A stretch of DNA of 5,518 bases, taken from positions 1 to 5,518 of the forward strand of contig JAJYGE010000361.1 of the NCBI GenBank assembly GCA_021785155.1. Reading direction: 5' to 3'. Positions 1 through 5,356 of the stretch are shown piece by piece. The stretch is from Planctomycetota bacterium (GTDB lineage: Bacteria > Planctomycetota > Phycisphaerae > WQYP01). The position numbers and the translations under genes were made by a program. Each line of letters starts with the position of its first letter. Positions within the stretch are counted from its first letter, which is position 1. Below the pieces are notes generated by a model, which saw only the letters and a list, made by a program, of their open reading frames with translations, had not been told where the DNA came from and searched no databases.

Positions 1-763
1 GAGCGCCACGGGCCTTGGCGTGTTCATACTCTTCCAGCACCACAACACCGGCACCTTCCGCCATGACAAAGCCATTACGATTTTTTTCAAATGGGCGGCT
101 GGCCAGTTGAGGCTCATCATTTCGGGTGGAAAGCGCACGCAATGCGCAAAATGCCGCCAGTCCCAGTTTGGTCACAGCGGCCTCGGCTCCGCCCGCAAGC
201 ATGATATCGGCGTCATTGTATTGGATGGTGCGTAAGGCATCGCCAATGGCGTTGCCCGATGTGGCGCACGCCGTGGCCGTCGCGGACACCGGCCCACTGA
301 GGCCCCATTGAATGGAAAGATTTCCGGCGGCAGCATTGACCATTAATTTGGGAACGGTAAATGGGGATACCCGATCAACGCCCCGGGCCAGCATCTTATC
401 GTATTGCTGCTCCATTTCTTCAATACCACCAATACCGGATCCGACGATAACGCCGGCCCGATCACGGTCGCATGTGGAGAAATCAATGCCGGAATCCTTT
501 ACGGCGTGAATGCCCGCGACCATGCCATAAACGGAAAAGCGATCGAGCCGCTTGAGTTCCCGGTGTGGCAGGGTCTTTTCGGGATTAAATATTTCGGGAG
601 TAATTTCACCGGCGATCCGACAAGGATATTTGCTTACGTCAAAACGGGTAATAGAGCGGATGCCACAGTTCCCCGCCAGCAGACTGGCCCAGAACAGTTC
701 AAGATCGTCACCAAGGGGCGTTACCACTCCAAGGCCTGTAATAACAACTCTGCGCTTGCTCAT
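1..763 (-). CDS. fabF: 3-oxoacyl-[ACP] synthase II (KAS II), 3' end cut by window
   Basis: This gene encodes the elongating condensing enzyme, which joins malonyl-ACP to a growing acyl-ACP with release of CO2 in the cytosol. I translated the minus strand by hand from ATG at 763. The frame stays open for 254 codons to the window edge, about 60% of a family length near 410 residues. The N-terminus MSKRRVVITGLGVVTPLG is the standard KAS II opening. The active-site Cys is C166 in TATACATSGNAIG. RPFE (223-226) and NGFVMAEGAG (230-239) match the conserved RPFDxxRxGFVMGEGAG segment with mild substitutions. The two catalytic His residues and the Lys of the family lie beyond the edge and cannot be checked. 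It starts 86 bases after the acpP stop. A GGAG at 776-779 is 12 bases from the ATG, a rather long spacing, but the canonical N-terminus supports this start. FabB is the main alternative; the FabF-like N-terminus and the acpP-fabF order favour FabF. Confidence 0.96.
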   Translation of the reverse strand, partial: MSKRRVVITGLGVVTPLGDDLELFWASLLAGNCGIRSITRFDVSKYPCRIAGEITPEIFNPEKTLPHRELKRLDRFSVYGMVAGIHAVKDSGIDFSTCDRDRAGVIVGSGIGGIEEMEQQYDKMLARGVDRVSPFTVPKLMVNAAAGNLSIQWGLSGPVSATATACATSGNAIGDALRTIQYNDADIMLAGGAEAAVTKLGLAAFCALRALSTRNDEPQLASRPFEKNRNGFVMAEGAGVVVLEEYEHAKARGA

Positions 764-775
764 TGTGCCGAGCAA

Positions 776-779
776 CTCC
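776..779 (-). promoter_or_regulatory. Candidate ribosome binding site of fabF
   Basis: GGAG on the minus strand lies 12 bases before the fabF ATG. The spacing is longer than usual, and no better purine-rich site is closer, so this site is weak support for the start. Confidence 0.4.
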
Positions 780-849
780 AAAAAAGCTACTGGTCCATCA
801 TACGCCGAAGGCATGAAGACGTGTCTTTAAGACGGGCAGAACCGGAGGG

Positions 850-1122
850 TTACTCCTGCGATTTCAGTTTCGCGGCGATCGTCTTGATGTAGTCGATAGC
901 CTGGCCGACGGTCTGGATTTTTTCCGCCTCTTCGTCGGGAATGGACATTTCGAATTCATCTTCGAATTCCATAACCAGTTCGACGGTATCGAGACTGTCC
1001 GCATTAAGATCATTGACAAAGCTGGTATCACGGGTGATTTCCGCCTTGTCGACGCCCATCTGCTCAGCGACGATGTCGATTACTTTTTGTTCAATTTGCT
1101 GTGATTCGTCCATTTCAGCCAT
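850..1122 (-). CDS. acpP: Acyl carrier protein
   Basis: This is the small acidic protein that carries all acyl intermediates on a 4'-phosphopantetheine arm and passes them between the Fab enzymes and PlsX. It is 90 residues long, compared with about 78 in E. coli. The attachment site is DSL at residues 42-44, so Ser43 is the expected modified residue. The recognition helix after it, [13 protein letters not shown], is strongly acidic, and the ending [19 protein letters not shown] is typical of the family. The extra length is split between about seven residues at the N-terminus and a KLKSQE tail. GGAGGC eight bases before the ATG at 1122 decides for this start over the ATG at 1113, which would leave 17 bases. 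It is preceded by a 200-base gap with a good promoter, so it is probably transcribed both with the cluster and on its own, in line with the high ACP demand of the cell. Confidence 0.98.
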   Translation of the reverse strand: MAEMDESQQIEQKVIDIVAEQMGVDKAEITRDTSFVNDLNADSLDTVELVMEFEDEFEMSIPDEEAEKIQTVGQAIDYIKTIAAKLKSQE

Positions 1123-1130
1123 AAATACAG

Positions 1131-1136
1131 GCCTCC
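1131..1136 (-). promoter_or_regulatory. Strong ribosome binding site of acpP
   Basis: GGAGGC on the minus strand ends eight bases before the ATG at 1122. It is the best Shine-Dalgarno match in the window, and it selects the first of two nearby in-frame ATG codons. Confidence 0.85.
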
Positions 1137-1150
1137 AATAAAATTAACAG

Positions 1151-1164
1151 AAGGTTCCAACCTT
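1151..1164 (-). repeat. Inverted repeat in the acpP leader
   Basis: AAGGTT and AACCTT arms flank a two-base centre, 15 bases upstream of the acpP Shine-Dalgarno. As RNA the realistic fold is five base pairs with a four-base loop; as DNA it is an operator-like dyad. A related element, AGGTTGG followed by ACCT, occurs before fabG at 2112-2124. The function is unknown. Confidence 0.4.
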
Positions 1165-1171
1165 AAAATCA

Positions 1172-1189
1172 CCCGGAATTCTTGCCGGG
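1172..1189 (-). repeat. Short hairpin in the acpP leader
   Basis: CCCGG and CCGGG arms are separated by eight bases, inside the predicted 5' untranslated region of acpP. On the minus strand it is followed by TGATTTT, too weak and too short in T to call a terminator. It might be a leader structure, but a five-base-pair stem could occur by chance. Confidence 0.25.
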
Positions 1190-1268
1190 CGGATAGAGTA
1201 TCGCAGACTCACGGAATTCGCAACGTCCGAACCAGCTTTCCGCCAAGTTCGTTTATGCGGATCAAGGT

Positions 1269-1296
1269 ATTATACCGTGTTTCCGCCGGGCGTCAC
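1269..1296 (-). promoter_or_regulatory. Sigma70-type promoter ahead of acpP
   Basis: On the minus strand a perfect TATAAT (-10) lies at 1274-1269. GTGACG at 1296-1291 matches four of six positions of TTGACA, with a 16-base spacer. The expected start of transcription is near 1262, giving a leader of about 140 bases before the acpP ATG. The site is in the only long gap of the cluster, right after the fabG stop. The E. coli cluster is also known to have an internal acpP promoter. The -35 box lies inside an inverted repeat (1288-1314), which could modulate it. It is inferred from sequence only. Confidence 0.6.
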
Positions 1297-1314
1297 GTCC
1301 ATTTCGTTACGCCC
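1288..1314 (-). repeat. Dyad/hairpin after fabG, overlapping the acpP -35 box
   Basis: GGGCGT and ACGCCC outer arms, then a single mismatch, then ACG and CGT inner arms around a seven-base loop: nine base pairs with one mismatch. On the minus strand it begins nine bases after the last base of the fabG stop codon. No U-tract follows, so it is not a normal intrinsic terminator. It may protect the 3' end of upstream mRNA, or act as a DNA operator because it covers the -35 box at 1291-1296. Confidence 0.5.
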
Positions 1315-1322
1315 CATGATTC

Positions 1323-2072
1323 TTACATACACATGCCACCATCGACAACCATCACCTGACCGGTAATATAACCTGCGGCATCGCCGGCTAAAAATCCAAC
1401 CATTGCCGCTACTTCTCCGGGAGAACCAAAACGCCGCAGCGGAATCATTTCCAGAACTTTGTCTTTAATCTGGGGTGGCAGTATCTCGGTCATATCGGTG
1501 GTGGTAAAGCCCGGTGCCACGCAATTCGCCGTGATCTGCTTGCCCGCCAATTCACGGGCGATTGATTTGGTCAGGCCAATCAAGCCCGCTTTGGATGCGG
1601 CGTAATTGACCTGTCCGGCATTGCCCATAATGCCGGAAACCGAAGCGATATTGATGATGCGTCCGAATTTTGCGCGAATCATGCTGCGCGAAGCGGCGCG
1701 GCAGGCCACAAATGCGGCCCGCAGATTCGTGTTGATGACATCATCAAAATCTTTATCTTCCATTCGCATAAACAACCCGTCACGGGTAATGCCCGCATTG
1801 TTCACCAGCACATCAAGCCTACCATGTTTTTCTATGGTTGCTTCGATGGAAGCCGCCAAAGCCGCGGAATCGGCAATATCCAATACGGCCGTTTCCACGC
1901 TTTGCCCCAGATTTGCCAGTTCGTTGACCAGCGTGCGAAGCTTTTCTTCATTCCGCGCCACCGCCACTACATGATGTCCGTCCAGTGCCAGTGCTTTTAC
2001 AATCGCCTCGCCGATGCCGCGCGAGCCGCCGGTGACGTATGCTACTTTTTTTGGATTTTTTAATTCTGCCAT
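1323..2072 (-). CDS. fabG: 3-oxoacyl-[ACP] reductase
   Basis: This enzyme performs the NADPH-dependent reduction of 3-oxoacyl-ACP to 3-hydroxyacyl-ACP, the first reduction of each elongation cycle. It is a classical short-chain dehydrogenase of 249 residues, close to the usual 245-250. The cofactor motif TGGSRGIG is at residues 14-21 and NNAG at 91-94. The catalytic tetrad is visible as Asn116 (TNL), Ser144 (IASVSG), Tyr157 and Lys161 (YAASK). Arg40 in VAVAR, near the end of the second strand, is in keeping with NADPH use. The C-terminus GQVMVVDGGMCM is typical. Two adjacent ATG codons are possible. The AGGAG at 2078-2082 is five bases from the ATG at 2072 but only two from the one at 2075, so 2072 is chosen; the other start would add one Met. 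It follows fabD by 97 bases and precedes the acpP promoter. Many SDR enzymes look alike, but the fab context makes FabG nearly certain. Confidence 0.97.
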   Translation of the reverse strand: MAELKNPKKVAYVTGGSRGIGEAIVKALALDGHHVVAVARNEEKLRTLVNELANLGQSVETAVLDIADSAALAASIEATIEKHGRLDVLVNNAGITRDGLFMRMEDKDFDDVINTNLRAAFVACRAASRSMIRAKFGRIINIASVSGIMGNAGQVNYAASKAGLIGLTKSIARELAGKQITANCVAPGFTTTDMTEILPPQIKDKVLEMIPLRRFGSPGEVAAMVGFLAGDAAGYITGQVMVVDGGMCM

Positions 2073-2077
2073 CATGG

Positions 2078-2082
2078 CTCCT
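2078..2082 (-). promoter_or_regulatory. Ribosome binding site that decides the fabG start
   Basis: AGGAG on the minus strand is two bases from the ATG at 2075 and five from the ATG at 2072. The second spacing is workable and the first is too short, so translation most likely begins at 2072. Confidence 0.7.
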
Positions 2083-2111
2083 GATTTCTCTTATCTTGCC
2101 AATTTTTTTCC

Positions 2112-2124
2112 AGGTGACCAACCT
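2112..2124 (-). repeat. AGGTTGG..ACCT element before fabG
   Basis: On the minus strand the sequence is AGGTTGGTCACCT, with AGGT and ACCT arms around five bases. It resembles the dyad in the acpP leader (1151-1164), sharing AGGTTGG and ACCT. It lies about 40 bases before the fabG start. It may be a shared regulatory element or a coincidence. Confidence 0.25.
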
Positions 2125-2140
2125 ACCGTATTTAACAGAT

Positions 2141-2162
2141 CTGGAAACGTAAACGATTCCAG
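2141..2162 (-). repeat. Hairpin shortly after the fabD stop
   Basis: CTGGAA and TTCCAG arms of six base pairs enclose a T-T mismatch and a further CG/CG pairing with a TTTA tip. It begins eight bases past the fabD stop codon. No T-run follows, so termination is unlikely. RNA processing or stability of the fabD message is possible. Confidence 0.4.
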
Positions 2163-2169
2163 TTTGCTT

Positions 2170-3102
2170 TTAAGCTGCGGGCAATTGCGCCAACGCGTTA
2201 AGCGTTGACACGTTGGCAACCACCGCCCGGCGGTCTATGCGTTTGTGCAAGCCGGTTAACACCCGGCCCGGTCCGAGTTCCATATACGTATCAACGCCTT
2301 GAGCCTGTAAGTATTCCATTCCCTGATACCAGCGAACCGGCGCGACAATCTGCTGGACCAATAAATCTTTTATTCCCTGAGCGTCCGCACCGTGGACCTG
2401 TGCGGTCACGTTGCTGACCACCGGGCATGACGCGGGCTTAAAAGCCACATTTGCCAGAACCTGCCGCATTTCATCGGCGGCACTTTGCATGAACGGCGAA
2501 TGAAATGCGCCGGCCACCGGCAACATCACGGCGCGCAAGCCCTTGGATTCGGCGATGCCTGCCGCCGCCTGACATGCCGGCACCGCGCCGGAGAGCACGA
2601 TTTGTCCGGGGGCATTAAAATTAGCCGAAACAATAATGCCCTTATCGGATGCAGCCCGGCAAATATCATCAGCGGTCGGCTCGTCGGCTCCAACGAGTGC
2701 CAGCATGGTGCTTGGGGTCGCAGTTGCCGCCGCCTGCATGAGTCGCCCCCGTTCCCGCACAAGCTTCACGCCGTCAACGAAGTTAAATACTCCGGCGATG
2801 CACAACGCGGTGTATTCGCCCAGTGACAACCCCGCGACAAAATCCGGAGATGCGGGTAATTTGTTCTCGGCAATGAGCGTTTGATAAATCGCCATACTGG
2901 TGACGAAAATTCCAACCTGCGCGTTATCGGTTGCCTGAAGCTGGTCATCAGGGCCATGAAAGCAGAGATCGGAAAGCCGAAAGCCTAAAATATTGTCGGC
3001 GGCATCATAAACTTCCCGCGCCTGCGGATACTGATCATAAAAATCCTTGCCCATGCCCATCGCCTGCGCGCCTTGACCGGGACAAAGTAGTGCAAATTTC
3101 AT
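2170..3102 (-). CDS. fabD: Malonyl-CoA:ACP transacylase
   Basis: This enzyme moves malonate from CoA to the phosphopantetheine of ACP, supplying the two-carbon donor for FabH and FabF. It has 310 residues, matching the usual 305-315. PGQGAQ at residues 8-13 carries the oxyanion-hole Gln10. The nucleophile is Ser93 in GLSLGEYTAL (91-100). Arg118 in RERGRLMQ binds the malonyl carboxylate. NAPGQIVLSG is at 163-172. His201 in AGAFHSPFM is the catalytic His, and Gln250 matches the position of the conserved Gln of the E. coli enzyme. GPGRVL closes the core near 277-282. The elbow has Leu92 where E. coli has His (GHSLGE). I believe this variant is common in several phyla, so activity is expected. 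The start is ATG at 3102, directly before the family N-terminus MKFALLCPGQGAQ. The ribosome site is weak: a GGA eight bases upstream. The fabH stop is 47 bases upstream, with a strong hairpin between. Confidence 0.98.
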   Translation of the reverse strand: MKFALLCPGQGAQAMGMGKDFYDQYPQAREVYDAADNILGFRLSDLCFHGPDDQLQATDNAQVGIFVTSMAIYQTLIAENKLPASPDFVAGLSLGEYTALCIAGVFNFVDGVKLVRERGRLMQAAATATPSTMLALVGADEPTADDICRAASDKGIIVSANFNAPGQIVLSGAVPACQAAAGIAESKGLRAVMLPVAGAFHSPFMQSAADEMRQVLANVAFKPASCPVVSNVTAQVHGADAQGIKDLLVQQIVAPVRWYQGMEYLQAQGVDTYMELGPGRVLTGLHKRIDRRAVVANVSTLNALAQLPAA

Positions 3103-3119
3103 AGCCTGATTCCAAGGGT

Positions 3120-3139
3120 TGCGGGAAAGACTTCCCGCA
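3120..3139 (-). repeat. Perfect 8-bp hairpin between fabH and fabD
   Basis: TGCGGGAA and TTCCCGCA pair perfectly around a four-base loop. It is the strongest perfect inverted repeat in the window. It begins ten bases after the fabH stop and ends 17 bases before the fabD ATG. No U-tract follows on the minus strand, so it is not an intrinsic terminator. It could set the relative levels of fabH and fabD by protecting or cutting the mRNA, or hinder ribosome access at fabD. Confidence 0.6.
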
Positions 3140-3149
3140 TCAAAAACAC

Positions 3150-4142
3150 TTACAATTTAACGGTGGCCGATGCCCAGGTAAGGCCCGCGCCAAATGCCAC
3201 CATGATGATCCAATCACCGGGGCCGCAGGCACCGGCCCGTAATGCCTCATCCAGCGCCAAAGGCACTGACGCGGCGGAGGTGTTGCCGTAGCGGTCAATA
3301 TTGACAAACACTTTGTCTTTTGGAAAACCCATTTTTTCCGTGGCACTGTCAATAATGCGTTGATTGACCTGATGCGGCACAACGAGCTTAACATCAGCGG
3401 CCGTGAGATTACACGCCTCCATGGCCTTCTTCAGGCTGCTGGTCATCTGATGAACAGCAAATTTATAAATTTCACGGCCATTCATTTTCAGGTAGTGTTG
3501 ACGGTTTAAAATGGTCTCCGCACTGGCCGGCAAACGTGATCCACCGGCGGGCACATACAGCATTTCTCCATCCATCCCGTCGGCACCAAGTTCAAATGCC
3601 TGAATGCCGCGCCTGGAATCTTCCGTCGCCGAAAGTACAACCGCTCCGGCCCCGTCGCCAAATAATATGCATGTGCCCCGATCGGTATAATCAACAATTC
3701 TGGTAAGCGTTTCAGCACCCACGATAAGAATATTTTTGTAGGCGCCGGTTTGAATAAACTGCGATGCCGTGGCAATTGAATACACAAAGCCCGAGCAGGC
3801 CGCCCCCATATCAAAAGCGCCAATATGCCGTTTAATGCCCAATTTTTCCTGCAACAGACAGGCGGTGGACGGTGTGATCAATTCGGGCGTGAGTGTCGCA
3901 ACGATGATCAGGTCCAGATCATCGGCGGAGATTTTGGCATTTTCCAATGCCTTTTGTGCCGCATGCAGGGCCAGAGTAACAGTGGATTCGCCATTGCTGA
4001 CAACCCGCCGTTCGCGGATGCCGGTGCGTTGAACAATCCATTCATCGTTGGTATCGACCAGCTTTTCGAGATCGGCGTTGGTTAAACGCCGCTGGGGAAC
4101 ACAACTTCCGGAACCGGAGATATAGGCGCCAAATCGGGCCAT
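3150..4142 (-). CDS. fabH: 3-oxoacyl-[ACP] synthase III (KAS III)
   Basis: This enzyme starts fatty acid synthesis by condensing an acyl-CoA, typically acetyl-CoA, with malonyl-ACP, and so is a control point for chain number. It has 330 residues, slightly longer than the 317 of E. coli. The catalytic triad is complete: Cys116 in DMGAACSGF, His257 in VPHQVN and Asn287 in YGNTSAAS. The N-terminal TNDEWIVQRTGIRERR block (31-46) and the C-terminal GAGLTWASA are hallmark FabH sequences. The frame can be extended to a GTG at 4154, but that codon overlaps the AGGAG at 4154-4158. The ATG at 4142, 11 bases from that site, gives the family N-terminus MARFGAYISGSG, so it is preferred. It follows plsX by 99 bases and precedes fabD by 47. 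The primer, straight or branched, cannot be told from sequence by eye. OleC or PKS-type thiolases are excluded by the FabH-specific motifs. Confidence 0.97.
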   Translation of the reverse strand: MARFGAYISGSGSCVPQRRLTNADLEKLVDTNDEWIVQRTGIRERRVVSNGESTVTLALHAAQKALENAKISADDLDLIIVATLTPELITPSTACLLQEKLGIKRHIGAFDMGAACSGFVYSIATASQFIQTGAYKNILIVGAETLTRIVDYTDRGTCILFGDGAGAVVLSATEDSRRGIQAFELGADGMDGEMLYVPAGGSRLPASAETILNRQHYLKMNGREIYKFAVHQMTSSLKKAMEACNLTAADVKLVVPHQVNQRIIDSATEKMGFPKDKVFVNIDRYGNTSAASVPLALDEALRAGACGPGDWIIMVAFGAGLTWASATVKL

Positions 4143-4153
4143 AATGACAACCA

Positions 4154-4158
4154 CTCCT
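4154..4158 (-). promoter_or_regulatory. Ribosome binding site of fabH
   Basis: AGGAG on the minus strand overlaps the upstream in-frame GTG (4154-4152), which therefore cannot be its start. It serves the ATG at 4142 with 11 intervening bases, somewhat long. Confidence 0.55.
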
Positions 4159-4179
4159 GATGATATTACAAATCCGCCG

Positions 4180-4229
4180 CGTTACCGAAACAAACCGGGT
4201 TTATCGCGGATTCCAGAATTAGGGTAACG
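4180..4229 (-). repeat. Spaced inverted repeat between plsX and fabH
   Basis: CGTTACC (4180-4186) and GGTAACG (4223-4229) are perfect seven-base arms around 36 bases. Inside lies AAACCGGGTTT (4192-4202), itself a near-palindrome. CCGCG at 4177-4181 could also pair with CGCGG at 4205-4209, so alternative folds exist. It begins 13 bases past the plsX stop. It could be a leader fold or a DNA operator; function is not shown. Confidence 0.3.
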
Positions 4230-4241
4230 GCTTCCGCGGTT

Positions 4242-5240
4242 TTACGCCACCCGTTCGGAGAGTCGGGCTGAAATCCGCGCATTGATGTTATGCCGCGTGG
4301 CCTGTTTGACGGCGTGGACGGCATTGCGAATCGCTTTTTGCCCAGCCGAGCCATGCACCTTGAGAAACAGCCCCGAAACACCGAGCAAAAGTGCGCCGCC
4401 ATATTCTTCATGATCATACAAATTGAAGGTGTTTTTAATAATCGGAGCCAGTTCGCCTGCGGTTTGCGCGGGCAGTTGGGCCAATTGGCCTTTGAGAGTC
4501 CGCAGCAGGGATCCGCCCATGCCTTCAATAACCTTAAGCACGACATTACCGGTGAAGCCATCGGTAATCACCACATCGCAGCGGTCGTTAAAAATATCCC
4601 GGCCTTCCACATAGCCTATAAAATTCAGGCCGGCATCTTTTTCCAGCAGAAGTCGCGTTTCTTTTACCAGAGCGGTGCCTTTTTCTTCTTCCGTGCCGAT
4701 GTTCAGGAGGCCCACGCGGGGCGTTTCAACGCCGTAAAGTGTTTGCGAATAGACCGATGCGAGAATTGCATATTGGTGCAGATGTGTCGCTTTGGGTTGC
4801 ACATTGGCCCCGGCGTCGCAAAGCAATACACGGTTATGGCCATTGGGTATGGGAATAGCTATGCCGGGGCGTTCTACTCCGGGAAGAGCTTCCAGCATCA
4901 GAACGCCGGCAGCCACGAGGGCACCCGTGTTGCCTGCGGAAATAATGGCATCAGCTCCGCCGGCGGCGGCAAGCTTTACCATGCGTACAATTGAGCTGTT
5001 TCGCTTCTGTCGCACCGCCTCGACGGGAGATTCATCCATGCCGATGACCTGCGAGGCTGGCTCAATGCGTACATTGGAATATGCAGGCAGGACAGCGGCT
5101 AATTTTTCGCGGAGGAGTTCTTCGGGGCCAACAAGAATAATTTCATCATCCGACTGAAGAAATTCCAATGATTCAATCGCTCCCTGGATAATTTTATCCG
5201 GAGCGTGATCCCCACCCATGGCGTCTATCGCAATGCGCAT
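4242..5240 (-). CDS. plsX: Phosphate acyltransferase PlsX
   Basis: PlsX converts acyl-ACP and phosphate to acyl-phosphate, the donor used by PlsY to acylate glycerol-3-phosphate, so it links this cluster to phospholipid synthesis. It is normally a soluble protein that associates with the inner membrane face. The protein has 332 residues from ATG 5240, a normal family length. Signature segments in order are DAMGGDHAP (6-14), SAGNTGAL (101-108), DAGAN (142-146), NIGTEE (180-185), VEGRDIF (211-217), TDGFTGNV (226-233), EYGGALLLGV (279-288) and HGS (296-298). The start MRIAIDAMGGD is where the family begins, with GAGG 11 bases upstream. The frame is also open to a GTG at 5300, which has a better-spaced AGGAG five bases upstream and would add 20 hydrophobic residues. 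That longer form is less likely because PlsX has no signal peptide. It lies 116 bases after rpmF and 99 before fabH. Confidence 0.96.
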   Translation of the reverse strand: MRIAIDAMGGDHAPDKIIQGAIESLEFLQSDDEIILVGPEELLREKLAAVLPAYSNVRIEPASQVIGMDESPVEAVRQKRNSSIVRMVKLAAAGGADAIISAGNTGALVAAGVLMLEALPGVERPGIAIPIPNGHNRVLLCDAGANVQPKATHLHQYAILASVYSQTLYGVETPRVGLLNIGTEEEKGTALVKETRLLLEKDAGLNFIGYVEGRDIFNDRCDVVITDGFTGNVVLKVIEGMGGSLLRTLKGQLAQLPAQTAGELAPIIKNTFNLYDHEEYGGALLLGVSGLFLKVHGSAGQKAIRNAVHAVKQATRHNINARISARLSERVA

Positions 5241-5288
5241 CGCCTGACTTGCCTCAAAAAAGTTACACAACAGTACAACAGCCAAAGC

Positions 5289-5309
5289 GGAGAAACACAC
5301 TATTTCTCC
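5289..5309 (-). repeat. 7-bp hairpin upstream of plsX
   Basis: GGAGAAA and TTTCTCC pair perfectly around seven bases. On the minus strand the first arm contains most of an AGGAG ribosome-site-like motif (5310-5306), so folding would hide it. The ATG at 5240 lies 48 bases downstream. An adjacent smaller stem, GCCGC with GCGGC, is at 5314-5326. Confidence 0.45.
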
Positions 5310-5342
5310 TGCCGCCGCAATGCGGCATACCTACCTTAACGT

Positions 5343-5356
5343 TCCACAGGTGTGGA
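5343..5356 (-). repeat. Inverted repeat directly after the rpmF stop
   Basis: TCCACA and TGTGGA arms flank two bases, immediately adjoining the rpmF stop codon. As RNA this gives about five base pairs with a four-base loop. There is no following T-run, so read-through into plsX is expected. Confidence 0.4.

Noticed and set aside
404..892. A 162-residue plus-strand open frame over fabF
   Set aside because: It is antisense to a clear fabF with all expected motifs, has no recognisable domain, and is a frame shadow.
1221..1237. A FadR-like sequence on the minus strand (AGCTGGTTCGGACGTTG) upstream of acpP
   Set aside because: Only the left half resembles the E. coli FadR site; the right half breaks the symmetry, and FadR is not expected outside gammaproteobacteria and relatives.
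2093..2121. A promoter-like TTGGTC / CAAGAT pair ahead of fabG
   Set aside because: Both boxes match only about half of the consensus, despite a 17-base spacer.
3120..3139. The fabH-fabD hairpin as an intrinsic terminator
   Set aside because: There is no U-tract on either strand directly after the stem, and termination here would cut off fabD and all downstream genes.
4163..4191. A promoter-like TTGTTT / TGTAAT pair, 17-base spacer, ahead of fabH
   Set aside because: The -35 match is poor and transcription would start almost at the fabH ribosome site, leaving it little or no leader.
4166..4561. A minus-strand frame of 131 residues overlapping the 3' end of plsX and the plsX-fabH gap
   Set aside because: It overlaps the plsX C-terminus in another frame and has no ribosome site or recognisable protein features.
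4290..4994. A 234-residue plus-strand open frame over plsX
   Set aside because: It is long, but fully antisense to PlsX signature motifs and shows low-complexity residue use with no family resemblance.
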